Below, piece after piece: positions 1 to 6,598 of a DNA stretch of 13,214 nucleotides. This DNA comes from Actinomycetes bacterium. Its GTDB lineage: Bacteria > Actinomycetota > Acidimicrobiia > Acidimicrobiales > RAAP-2. A model generated the notes under the pieces. That model saw only the letters and a program-made list of their open reading frames with translations, was not told the origin of the DNA and made no database searches. Location of the stretch: contig JAJZMN010000176.1 of the NCBI GenBank assembly GCA_021850345.1, forward strand, positions 1-13,214, in the 5' to 3' direction. A program made the position numbers and the translations under genes. Every line of letters begins with the position of its first letter. The first letter of the stretch is position 1.

Positions 1-485
1 ACGTCTCCTCCTTCCGCCAGCGCAGTGCGGGCTTCCACGCCGGTCTGCAGGAGGCGGGCCTCGAGCCGGCGTCGGTGGTCCAGCCGGTGCACCGCCTCAC
101 GGTCGAGAACGGCCACGCCCTCATGCGCGCCGTCCTCGCCCGGGCCGACCGTCCGCCGACCGCCGCCTTCGCACACAATGACGTCATGGCAGCCGGGGCC
201 ATCGATGCGCTGTCGGACGCCGGGCTGTCCTGCCCGCGCGACATCTCGGTCGTCGGCTACGACGACATCTTGCTGGCCGACCACCTCGCGCCGCCCCTCA
301 CGACCGTGCGTCTGCCGTCGTTCCATCTCGGCCAGCTCGCCGCCCAGCTCGCGCGCACCCTGCTCGACCAGCCCGATGCTCCCGCGCCGCGTGTCTCGCT
401 CCCGCCCGAGCTTGTGGTGCGCGCGTCGTGCGCTCCGCCACCAAAAGGGCGCGGGTCGTCGCCGGGGGTGGGCCATGGCCACTGA
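1..485 (+). CDS. LacI/GalR-family transcriptional regulator, C-terminal part (5' end outside window)
   Basis: The open frame runs in from the window edge (first full codon at base 3) and stops with TGA at 483-485, leaving about 160 residues. This is the C-terminal half of the sugar-binding-protein-like effector domain of LacI/GalR repressors. It opens with RQRSAGFHAGLQEAGLEP, matching the RxxGFxxALxEAGL element of the family. It continues with AAFAHNDVMAAGAIDALSDAGL and DISVVGYDDILLADHLAPPL, which match the FxxND..A.G...AL...G and D(I/V)SVVGFDD....P.L blocks, and it ends in an ELVVRASC strand. The DNA-binding helix-turn-helix is not in the window, so the operator cannot be deduced from it. 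The gene reads toward the transporter operon at 965, separated by a 479-base gap, so it is a plausible local regulator of that operon. The ligand is unknown. The family call is secure; the link to the operon is inference. Confidence 0.88.
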   Translation, partial: VSSFRQRSAGFHAGLQEAGLEPASVVQPVHRLTVENGHALMRAVLARADRPPTAAFAHNDVMAAGAIDALSDAGLSCPRDISVVGYDDILLADHLAPPLTTVRLPSFHLGQLAAQLARTLLDQPDAPAPRVSLPPELVVRASCAPPPKGRGSSPGVGHGH

Positions 486-534
486 ACGGCTCGAGTCCCT
501 CACCGCCGCGGGTTCGGGGGTGCCGGCACGGACC

Positions 535-566
535 TTGACAACGGGCTGCGGTGGCGGGACTATGAC
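535..566 (+). promoter_or_regulatory. Candidate sigma-70-type promoter
   Basis: A perfect TTGACA -35 hexamer lies at 535-540. A 17-base spacer leads to GACTAT at 558-563, which matches TATAAT at only three of six positions. The better-looking TATGAC at 561-566 would need a 20-base spacer. It is the best -35 match I noticed in the gap, but the -10 is weak, so this is only a candidate. Confidence 0.3.
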
Positions 567-666
567 TTCGCAAAGGTTTGGTGCCGTGCATCGGGCTGGG
601 AAGCCGCAGGTCAGCCGGCCCAGGGGAGAGCGAGATCGTCCGGGCGCCGCGACGGTGGTGGGGATG

Positions 667-680
667 GGAAAGCCATTTCC
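667..680. promoter_or_regulatory. Operator-like inverted repeat GGAAA-N4-TTTCC
   Basis: The bases at 667-680 form a perfect 5-bp inverted repeat around a 4-base centre (GCCA). The size and symmetry suit a LacI-family dimer, and it sits between a LacI-family gene and the operon that gene may control. The central CpG typical of many LacI-family operators is missing. No second copy was noticed. Confidence 0.22.
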
Positions 681-770
681 GCCTCCACACACGACTGTGA
701 ACAGGGCAATCGGGGGGTCACGGGGAGCACAATCGATGGGCGCGCCCGTGCCGGCAGCGACGGGAGTCCG

Positions 771-827
771 CGGCGAACGGCTCTTCGCCGGGACGGTCGG
801 CGTCACGACGGAGTGCTGACGAAGAGC
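771..827 (+). promoter_or_regulatory. Mutually exclusive hairpins in the operon leader
   Basis: CGGCGAA (771-777) can pair with TTCGCCG (784-790), a 7-bp stem with a 6-base loop. The overlapping segment GCTCTTCG (780-787) is also perfectly complementary to CGAAGAGC (820-827), an 8-bp stem with a 32-base loop. The two helices share 784-787 and cannot both form. That layout resembles an attenuator or riboswitch expression platform. No ligand-binding consensus was recognised, and in DNA this rich in G and C such pairings can arise by chance. Confidence 0.25.
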
Positions 828-929
828 GCCGTGTTTCTCGCGTAGGTGTTGCGCGTCCTTGTGGCCGCCGGGACAGCGAGCGGCGGGACGCGGATGTGGC
901 CACTGCCGTCCGCACCGGGCGGCTGGACG

Positions 930-950
930 AGCGGCGGCGAGGGTGCCGCT
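930..950 (+). promoter_or_regulatory. Hairpin abutting the ribosome-binding site of the substrate-binding protein gene
   Basis: AGCGGC (930-935) pairs with GCCGCT (945-950) over a 9-base loop. The purine-rich ribosome-binding site begins at the next base (951-962, including AAAGGGGGG) and serves the GTG start at 965. A hairpin placed exactly there could tune ribosome access or stabilise the message for a highly expressed binding protein. The pairing is seen; the role is inferred. Confidence 0.25.
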
Positions 951-964
951 GAAAGGGGGGAAGC

Positions 965-2215
965 GTGAACAACAAGACGACGTTTCTGAAAAGGGGAGCT
1001 GTCTCGCTGCTCGGCGTCGGTGCGCTCCTCGGTGGGTTGACGGCGACTGGGGCGGGCGCAACGACCCCGGCGCGGGCCGTGCACCGTCTGAGCGGCGCGC
1101 CGATCACCATCGGCGGCACACTCGGGTTGACGGGCGCGTTCTCGGAGCCCTCGGCGGAGTACCGCCAGGTGTACCAGCTGTGGCAGCACCAGGTGAACGC
1201 CCGCGGCGGCCTTCTCGGCCGGCCGGTGAAGATCACCATCATGAACGACAACAGCTCCCCGTCGACCGCGGCGACTGAGTACCAGACCCTGATCAGCCAG
1301 GACCACGTCGACTTCTTGCTCGCGCCCTACACGACCTATGTCGGCGCGCCGATCGTGCCGATCGCCCGGGCGGCGAACAAGATCCTGTTCAACGGCGGCT
1401 TCGTCGGCATCCAGTACTTCGACCAGGACAAGGGCTGGATGGTCGGCTCCTACACCTACCAGGAGCCGGACTACCCCAAGGGCGTCTTCAAGCTGATCGA
1501 GGCGATGCCGGCGAACAAGCGACCGAAGAAGGTTGCGATCCTCGCCGCGCAGAACCCGTTCACCATCGTGGGTGAGAAGGGCTACAACGGCGTCGGCGGC
1601 GCGATCAACTACGCCAAGCAGGCGCACATGCAGGTCGTCTTCGACGAGGAGTACCCCGCGAGCACGACCGACTTCACCCAGGTCGTCCAGAAGGCCAAGG
1701 CCTCCGGCGCCCAGGTGCTGATCGTGCTCGGCCTTCCCGACGATTCGGACCTGATCGCCAAGACGGTCAAGGTCATCGGATGGAAGCCCACCATCGAGTG
1801 CATGTGCGGCTCGCAGGTGACGACGCTCGCCAACTGGCCGTCGCTCGGCTCTGCGACCAACGGCGTGCTCGGGACCGACGTCGCCTGGGTGACCCAGAAG
1901 TTCCCGGGGCTCGCGTTGCTGCAGCGCTTCGCGAACCAGCGCCACGAGACGGTGATCCCCAACTACGACGTGACGGCCTACGCGATCCTGCAGATGCTCC
2001 AGCAGAGCGTCGAGGGGACGCACTCGCTCAACCAGGCCAAGATCCGCGCGTGGCTCCTGTCGCACAAGGTGCAGACGGCGGTCGGCACGTTCAAGCTGAA
2101 CGCGAACGGCACGACGCCGTTCAATGAGATCGTGACCCAGACGATCGGCAAGAAGCAGGAGCCGGTCTGGCCGCCGTCGGTTGCGACCGCGAAGCTCGTC
2201 GCACCGCTACCCTGA
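965..2215 (+). CDS. Liv-type ABC transporter substrate-binding protein (periplasmic-binding fold type I)
   Basis: This 416-residue protein is the extracellular solute-capture component of a branched-chain-amino-acid-type (HAAT) ABC importer. The GTG start at 965 follows a strong purine-rich ribosome-binding site. Residues 1 to about 32 or 38 form a Sec-type signal (K4, K9, R10, then a hydrophobic stretch at 11-31, with AGA or ARA before cleavage). The mature protein begins PITIGGTLGLTGAFS, the usual first strand of this family, followed by VNARGGLLGRPVKI (the N..GG..G..v.. block). Later landmarks are PTIECMCGSQV near 276-285 and NYDVTAYAILQML in the C-terminal lobe, which matches the Y.A...l..A segment. 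The only cysteines are C279 and C281, so there is no lipobox; Gram-positive binding proteins are usually lipoproteins. The gene heads an operon with livG, livF, livH and livM. The ligand may be an amino acid, amide, aromatic acid or another small organic molecule and cannot be assigned. Confidence 0.93.
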   Translation: MNNKTTFLKRGAVSLLGVGALLGGLTATGAGATTPARAVHRLSGAPITIGGTLGLTGAFSEPSAEYRQVYQLWQHQVNARGGLLGRPVKITIMNDNSSPSTAATEYQTLISQDHVDFLLAPYTTYVGAPIVPIARAANKILFNGGFVGIQYFDQDKGWMVGSYTYQEPDYPKGVFKLIEAMPANKRPKKVAILAAQNPFTIVGEKGYNGVGGAINYAKQAHMQVVFDEEYPASTTDFTQVVQKAKASGAQVLIVLGLPDDSDLIAKTVKVIGWKPTIECMCGSQVTTLANWPSLGSATNGVLGTDVAWVTQKFPGLALLQRFANQRHETVIPNYDVTAYAILQMLQQSVEGTHSLNQAKIRAWLLSHKVQTAVGTFKLNANGTTPFNEIVTQTIGKKQEPVWPPSVATAKLVAPLP

Positions 2216-2285
2216 CCGTGTCGTGCGAGTCGGCGTCGACCGGGCCGCGACGGCCCGGCCGGCGCCGGCGCGCGAGGGGGATGAC

Positions 2286-3014
2286 GTGACCGCTCACCTG
2301 AAACTGCAGGGCGTCTGGAAGCGCTTCGGTGGCGCCACGATCCTCCAGGACGTGAGCTTTGAGGTGGCCGCCGGGCGCGTCCTCGGCGTGATCGGACCGA
2401 ATGGATCGGGCAAGACGACGATGATCAACGTCTTGAACGGCGTCCACCGCCCGACCAAGGGGACGATCACGCTCGGCGACGATCGGATCGACGGCCGCTC
2501 CCCGCACAAGCTGATCCGCGCGGGCATCAGCCGCACCTTCCAGAATCCCCGGGTCTTCCAGTCGCTCACCCTGCTCGACAACCTCTTGATGGTCACCGAG
2601 GGCATGGGGCGGAGCGGCGCGAGCACCCAGCGCGCACACGAGCTCCTCGACTTCGTCGGTCTCGGGGAGCTCGCGACCGCGGTCGCGAGCGAGGTCTCCG
2701 GCGGGCAGAAGAAGCTGGCGGAGTTCGCCCGGGCGCTCATGACGAGCCCGCGCCTCGTCCTCATGGACGAGCCCTTCGCCGGGATCCACCCGAACATCAA
2801 GGAAGATCTCATGGCGCGCATCCGCGAGACCTGCGACCGCGACGGGATCACCTATGTCGTCGTCAGCCACGAGGTGAGCGAGCTCGTGGACCTCTCCGAC
2901 GAGTTTCTCTGCCTCGCCGAAGGCAAGGTGCTCGCCACCGGCGACCCGCGGGAGGTGAGCGCCGACCCCACGGTGATCGAGGCGTACCTCGGGACCGCGC
3001 TGGGGGCGGCGTGA
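2286..3014 (+). CDS. livG: ABC transporter ATP-binding protein, LivG type
   Basis: This 242-residue cytoplasmic ATPase powers the Liv-type importer. Walker A is GPNGSGKT at 37-44, the Q-loop glutamine is Q86 (in SRTFQNPRVF), the ABC signature is VSGGQ at 137-141, Walker B is LVLMDE at 157-162, and the H-loop is H195 in VVVSHE. The C-terminus carries VIEAYLG, the LivG-typical ending that separates it from LivF. I chose GTG at 2286 because GAGGGGG (2274-2280) sits five bases upstream and the resulting N-terminus (MTAHLKLQGVWKRFGG) fits the family. The frame is open further upstream, but that part overlaps the binding-protein gene. The preceding gene ends 70 bases earlier. The stop overlaps the next start as GTGA (3011-3014), implying translational coupling. 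Confidence 0.93.
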   Translation: MTAHLKLQGVWKRFGGATILQDVSFEVAAGRVLGVIGPNGSGKTTMINVLNGVHRPTKGTITLGDDRIDGRSPHKLIRAGISRTFQNPRVFQSLTLLDNLLMVTEGMGRSGASTQRAHELLDFVGLGELATAVASEVSGGQKKLAEFARALMTSPRLVLMDEPFAGIHPNIKEDLMARIRETCDRDGITYVVVSHEVSELVDLSDEFLCLAEGKVLATGDPREVSADPTVIEAYLGTALGAA

Positions 3015-3805
3015 GCGCCGCCGCGGCGCCGGCGGTCGAGCTGGAGGAGGTCGTCGCCGGCTACTACGCCGATCAGCCGGTCCTGCGCGGTCTCAGCATC
3101 ACCTGCCCGGCCGGGGAGGTGACCGCCCTTCTCGGGCCGAACGGCGCCGGAAAGTCGACGGCGCTGCGCGTCATCGCCGGGCTGTTGCGCCCCGCGAGCG
3201 GGAGCGTGCGGCTCTTCGGCGAGGACGTGACCGGCCTGTCGGCCCACGAGATCGCGCGCCGGGGCCTGGCGTTCCTCCCCCAGGGCCGCTCGGCGTTCCC
3301 CGAGCTCACCGTCGAGAACAACCTCGAGCTCGGCGCGTGGTCCCTACCTCGCGCGCAGCGCAAGGGCGCGGTCGCGGCCATGTTCGAGCGCTTCCCTTCT
3401 CTGAAGGGTCGGCGCAAGGTGCAGGCGTCCCGTCTGAGCGGTGGACAGCAGCGCCTCCTCGAGATCTCCCGCGCGCTCGTCGCCGATCCCCGCGTGCTGG
3501 TCGTCGATGAGCCGTCTGTCGGGCTCTCACCGATCCTCGCCGAGCAGTCCTACAGCGAGCTCGCGGCGCTGCGGGCGGAGGGACGCACCGTGGTCCTTGT
3601 CGACCAGAACGTCCGTCCCGCGGTCGCCCTCGCCGACTATCTCTACAGCCTGCGCAGCGGGCGCAGCGAACGCGCGGGGCGGCGGAACGAACTGGCGAGC
3701 GACCTCTCCGCACTGGTGCGCGAGTGGCTCGGTGTCGTGCAGGTCCCGGCACGCGAGGGCGCCGCAGGGACACCGGCGGGGGGACGAGAGGGGGGCGCGC
3801 CATGA
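3011..3805 (+). CDS. livF: ABC transporter ATP-binding protein, LivF type
   Basis: This 264-residue protein is the second ATPase of the importer and pairs with LivG. Walker A is GPNGAGKS at 42-49, Q-loop Q91 lies in AFLPQGRSAFPELTVENNL (the LivF hallmark), the signature LSGGQQ is at 142-147, and Walker B VLVVDE is at 162-167. The switch position is a glutamine (Q199 in VLVDQN) instead of histidine, which is normal for LivF (VEQN in most members). It is slightly longer than the usual 230-240 residues because of a Gly/Ala/Pro-rich tail after about residue 240. The start is GTG at 3011, overlapping the livG stop by 4 bases. Its own stop overlaps the livH ATG as ATGA (3802-3805). Confidence 0.93.
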   Translation: MSAAAAPAVELEEVVAGYYADQPVLRGLSITCPAGEVTALLGPNGAGKSTALRVIAGLLRPASGSVRLFGEDVTGLSAHEIARRGLAFLPQGRSAFPELTVENNLELGAWSLPRAQRKGAVAAMFERFPSLKGRRKVQASRLSGGQQRLLEISRALVADPRVLVVDEPSVGLSPILAEQSYSELAALRAEGRTVVLVDQNVRPAVALADYLYSLRSGRSERAGRRNELASDLSALVREWLGVVQVPAREGAAGTPAGGREGGAP

Positions 3806-4674
3806 CGACGGTGTTCCAGGTGATCGTGATCGGCCTCCTGCTGGGCCTCATCTACACCCTCATCGGGGCGGGGCTCACGATCGTGCTCGGGGTTCTGCGC
3901 ATCGTGAACCTCGCCCAGGGGATCCTCGTCGTGATCGGGAGCTTCTTCGCGTTCGATCTGTTCACCCAGTGGGGGATCGACCCGATCCTCGCCGTGTTGA
4001 TCATCATCCCGGTGTTCTTTCTGATCGGCGGGCTCGCGGAGATCACCTTGATCCGCAGAGCGGCGAGCGACAGCCCGGATCGGGCGATGCTCGTCCTGTT
4101 CGGCCTCTTGATGCTCGCCGAGGCCGTGGCGACGATCGCCTGGACGACAGACTCGCGCTCGATCGGCGTCGGCTACGCGAACGGCAGCCTGACCGTGGGC
4201 GGCGTGGTGATCCCCGAGGCGTACCTGATCATGGCGGGCGTCGCCGTCGTCGTGCTCGGGGCCACCGAGCTCATGCTGTACCGGACCCTCCTCGGCAAGG
4301 CGCTGCGCGCCGTCGGCCAGAACAGGCAGTCCGCCGAGATCCTCGGGATCAACTCGGCGCGCATGGCGACGATCGTCTTCGGCCTCGGGACCGCGCTCGC
4401 CGGCGTCGCGGGCGCGGCGCTCGGTGTGCTGTTCCCCTTCTCCATCCAGCTCGACAGCCAGTGGCTCGCCTACAGCTTCATCGTCGTCTTGATCGGCGGA
4501 CTCGGCGGGATCCGCAGCTCTCTCGTCGGCGGCCTCGCGCTCGGGCTCGGGCAGGCCATCTGCAGCCAGGTCCTGCCGCTCGACGTCGTCCCGGTCGTGC
4601 TCTACGGTGCTCTCGCCGCGGCGCTGGTCGCGCGCGGCGGGGGCATCGGGCTCGCGAGGGAGCGCCGGATTTGA
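3802..4674 (+). CDS. livH: Branched-chain-amino-acid-type ABC transporter permease, LivH type
   Basis: This 290-residue integral membrane protein is one of the two channel subunits. It begins MTTVFQVIVIGLLLGLIYTL and continues GLTIVLGVLRIVNLAQGIL, the classic LivH N-terminus (GL.ygL.alGL.li.G....n.AhG). Several hydrophobic segments of about 20 residues follow. The cytoplasmic ATPase-contact loop reads LLGKALRAVGQNRQSAEILG and then INSARMATIVFGLGTALAGV, the expected GxxxRAxxQ(N/D)xxxAxxxGI element. The ATG at 3802 is used because it overlaps the livF stop by 4 bases and has a purine-rich ribosome-binding site about 8 bases upstream (GAGAGGGGGG, 3785-3795). An in-frame extension upstream lies wholly inside livF and is rejected. 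The end overlaps the livM start. Confidence 0.93.
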   Translation: MTTVFQVIVIGLLLGLIYTLIGAGLTIVLGVLRIVNLAQGILVVIGSFFAFDLFTQWGIDPILAVLIIIPVFFLIGGLAEITLIRRAASDSPDRAMLVLFGLLMLAEAVATIAWTTDSRSIGVGYANGSLTVGGVVIPEAYLIMAGVAVVVLGATELMLYRTLLGKALRAVGQNRQSAEILGINSARMATIVFGLGTALAGVAGAALGVLFPFSIQLDSQWLAYSFIVVLIGGLGGIRSSLVGGLALGLGQAICSQVLPLDVVPVVLYGALAAALVARGGGIGLARERRI

Positions 4675-5699
4675 GGGCGCCGGATCTGAAGGCCCCGGAG
4701 GTGCCACTGCCCACGGCGTCACGCTGGAGCCGCAGCGGCCTGCTCGCCCGGCGTCGGGTCGTCGAGCGCGCGGGCTGGGCGAGCCTCGTGGTCGTGGTCG
4801 GCCTGCTGGTCGCGTTCGGGCTGACGACCGGCCAGCTCGGCACCCTGCGCATCGCGACGACGGCGTTGATGTACGTCGTGCTCACCGAGGCCTGGAGCGT
4901 TCTCGGCGGCTACGGCGGGTACCTCAACTTCGGCATGGCGATGTTCTTCGGCGTCGGCGCCTACACGACGGCGATCGTCGCCAAGGAGGCCTCCATCCCA
5001 CCGCTCGAGACCGTGGTCGCGGCCGGCGTCGTGGCGGGGCTGCTCGCCGTCGCCGTCGGCCTTCCCAGCCTGCGCCTGCGAGGGGCGTACTTCGCCATCG
5101 TGACCTTCGTGCTGACCCTCGCCGTCCAGCAGCTGGTGATGGTGCTCGGCATCACCAACGGCTCGCTCGGCCTCTACCTCCAGCCGCTCGCGCTGAGCGC
5201 ACGCGCCGCGGACCAGCTGTACTTCTTCATCTTTCTCGGCTTCGCGCTCCTCGTCGCACTCGGCGTGCGCCAGATCGGGCGCTCGCGCTTTGGCGCCGCG
5301 CTCGTCGCGATCCGCGAGGACGAGGACGCGGCGGAGGTGCTCGGCGTCCCGACGACCCGGGTGAAGCTCATCGCCTTTGTCGTCGCGGCGGTCCTCGCGG
5401 GGATGGTGGGCTGCCTGTATGCCGCGCAGCTCTACTACATCGAGCCCGTCGGGACGTTCCAGTTCTCGGTCTCTTTGAACGTCGTCGTCGCCGCCATCGT
5501 CGGCGGCGCCCAGTCCTGGGTGGGCCCGCTCCTCGGCGCGAGCGCGACACAGGTCCTCAGCCAGGAGCTGCTCACCCACACCCAGGGGGTCGACGGAACC
5601 CTCGCGCTCGGTGGGTTGCTCGTGATCTTCGCCCGCTTCGTGCCCGGCGGCATCGCGGGCTTCTTCCGTCGGCGCCGGGGGACCAAGGTCTCCCTCTAG
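4671..5699 (+). CDS. livM: Branched-chain-amino-acid-type ABC transporter permease, LivM type
   Basis: This is the second channel subunit, about 342 residues. Hydrophobic segments begin near residue 38 (SLVVVVGLLVAFGLTTG). They are followed by WSVLGGYGGYLNFGMAMFFG (the LivM n.l.GyaG.lsfGha.ff.iGAY motif), LPSLRLRGAYFAIVTF (p.lRlrG.YfaivTl) and the coupling loop GAALVAIREDEDAAEVLG. The last of these equals the family's A..aIReDE.aAe..G block. I chose the TTG at 4671 because it overlaps the livH stop as TTGA, matching the coupled junctions upstream, with GAGGGAG (4655-4661) as ribosome-binding site. GTG at 4701, preceded by GAAGG, is an alternative that removes ten residues. The frame is open far upstream, but that part lies inside livF and livH and does not resemble a protein. 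A 41-base gap without a terminator leads into the cupin gene. Confidence 0.9.
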   Translation: MRAPDLKAPEVPLPTASRWSRSGLLARRRVVERAGWASLVVVVGLLVAFGLTTGQLGTLRIATTALMYVVLTEAWSVLGGYGGYLNFGMAMFFGVGAYTTAIVAKEASIPPLETVVAAGVVAGLLAVAVGLPSLRLRGAYFAIVTFVLTLAVQQLVMVLGITNGSLGLYLQPLALSARAADQLYFFIFLGFALLVALGVRQIGRSRFGAALVAIREDEDAAEVLGVPTTRVKLIAFVVAAVLAGMVGCLYAAQLYYIEPVGTFQFSVSLNVVVAAIVGGAQSWVGPLLGASATQVLSQELLTHTQGVDGTLALGGLLVIFARFVPGGIAGFFRRRRGTKVSL

Positions 5700-5740
5700 C
5701 GCGAATCGGTGTTGGCAGCTGAACAGGAAAGGCAGAGTCC

Positions 5741-6598
5741 ATGCGACACGCGGTGCTACGGGCGAACGAGAAGCCCTGGGTGAAGGTGGCGGAGTCCACA
5801 GGCGGGTCCGCCTACCGCCGCCAGGTCGTGATCGACGAGGCGTGCGGAAGCGTGCACATGACCCTCGGCTGGGGCGCGCTCGACCCGGGCGCAGAGGTCG
5901 CCCCGCTCGCCCACTCCTATGAGAAGTCGCTCTATGTGGTCGAGGGGGAGGTCGACCTCGCGCTCGGCGGCGCCGTGCACCGCCTGCGCGTCGACGACTA
6001 CGCCCTCGTGCCTCTCGGCGCCGTGCACGCGTTGCGCTCGAGTCCCGGCGCGCGCTGGCTCGAGGTCATCGCACCCCAGGCCCGCGAAGAGCCCCGCGAC
6101 ACCTTCGCCGTGCCCGGGAGCGTCGACTGGTCGGCCGCCGCGGTCCCGGACTTCGCCAATCCGCTGCGCGGACCGGTCGGGCACTTCGACGAGAGCCAGC
6201 TGCCCCCGGCCTCCCAGCTCCAGATGGAGGGTTACAGCGGCGGCGACGTCGTGGGGATCCGTCTCAAGATGCTGATCGACCGGGTCTTTGGTGCGCAGCA
6301 CATGAACGTGTTCATGGTCGAGTTCCAGCCCGGCGGCGCGGGGAACTCCCACGACCACCCGCTCGAGGAGGCCTACGTCATCGTCTCGGGGGCGGCCGAC
6401 GCGCTGCTCGACGGCCAGCGCTACACGGTGAACGTCGGCGACGTCGTCTGGACAGGCGTCGGTGGGGTCCACGCGTTCTTCCCCTCGGGCGGCGCGCCCG
6501 TGCGCTGGATCGAGATCCAGGCGCCCCAGCCTCCCGCGCAGCACGCGTTCCGCTTCGCCCAGCAGTGGAAGCACCTCGAGGAGGTTCTCGCCCCATGA
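5741..6598 (+). CDS. Two-domain cupin (bicupin) protein
   Basis: This 285-residue cytoplasmic protein contains two beta-barrel cupin domains at about 38-112 and 186-257. The second has a full metal site: HDH at 204-206, E210 (in HDHPLEEAYVIVSG) and H244 (in GDVVWTGVGGVHAF), matching G-X5-HXH-X3-E-X6-G and the G-X5-(P/G)XG-X2-H motif. The first is degenerate. It keeps H58 and H96 (PLGAVHAL), but the first motif histidine is L56 and the glutamate position is K62, with E61 next to it. ATG at 5741 follows AGGAAAGG. The stop overlaps the next gene's ATG (6595-6598). Bicupins include dioxygenases, isomerases and (S)-ureidoglycine aminohydrolase. This layout, with metal in the C-terminal domain, resembles the last, but the residue pattern does not settle it. 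The enzyme role within the operon is inferred. Confidence 0.85.
   Translation: MRHAVLRANEKPWVKVAESTGGSAYRRQVVIDEACGSVHMTLGWGALDPGAEVAPLAHSYEKSLYVVEGEVDLALGGAVHRLRVDDYALVPLGAVHALRSSPGARWLEVIAPQAREEPRDTFAVPGSVDWSAAAVPDFANPLRGPVGHFDESQLPPASQLQMEGYSGGDVVGIRLKMLIDRVFGAQHMNVFMVEFQPGGAGNSHDHPLEEAYVIVSGAADALLDGQRYTVNVGDVVWTGVGGVHAFFPSGGAPVRWIEIQAPQPPAQHAFRFAQQWKHLEEVLAP

Larger units (their letters stand above)
486..964 (+). promoter_or_regulatory. Non-coding leader region upstream of the ABC transporter operon
   Basis: I see no convincing gene in these 479 bases; open frames here lack the strong third-position GC bias of the flanking genes. The stretch holds a TTGACA box at 535-540 with weak -10 candidates at 558-563 or 561-566. 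It also holds an inverted repeat GGAAA-N4-TTTCC at 667-680, a 7-bp hairpin at 771-790, an alternative 8-bp pairing of 780-787 with 820-827, and a 6-bp hairpin at 930-950 just before the ribosome-binding site of the next gene. If transcription starts near 570, the mRNA leader would be nearly 400 nucleotides long, which leaves room for regulation by RNA structure. I could not match it to a known riboswitch class. Confidence 0.5.

Noticed and set aside
486..964. Guanidine-I (ykkC), T-box or other known riboswitch in the operon leader
   Set aside because: Hairpins are present, but I could not find the conserved core sequences of these classes. Reported only as unexplained structure.
803..2065. 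420-codon open frame on the minus strand across the substrate-binding protein gene
   Set aside because: It is antisense to a clear substrate-binding protein and its product is rich in Arg, Asp, Glu, Val and His, as expected from a GC-rich complement. No motif is visible.
3441..4670. Long in-frame extension upstream of livM
   Set aside because: It lies in another frame inside livF and livH, whose products have full family motifs. The translated extension is Arg/Pro/Ser-rich and unlike any LivM N-terminus.
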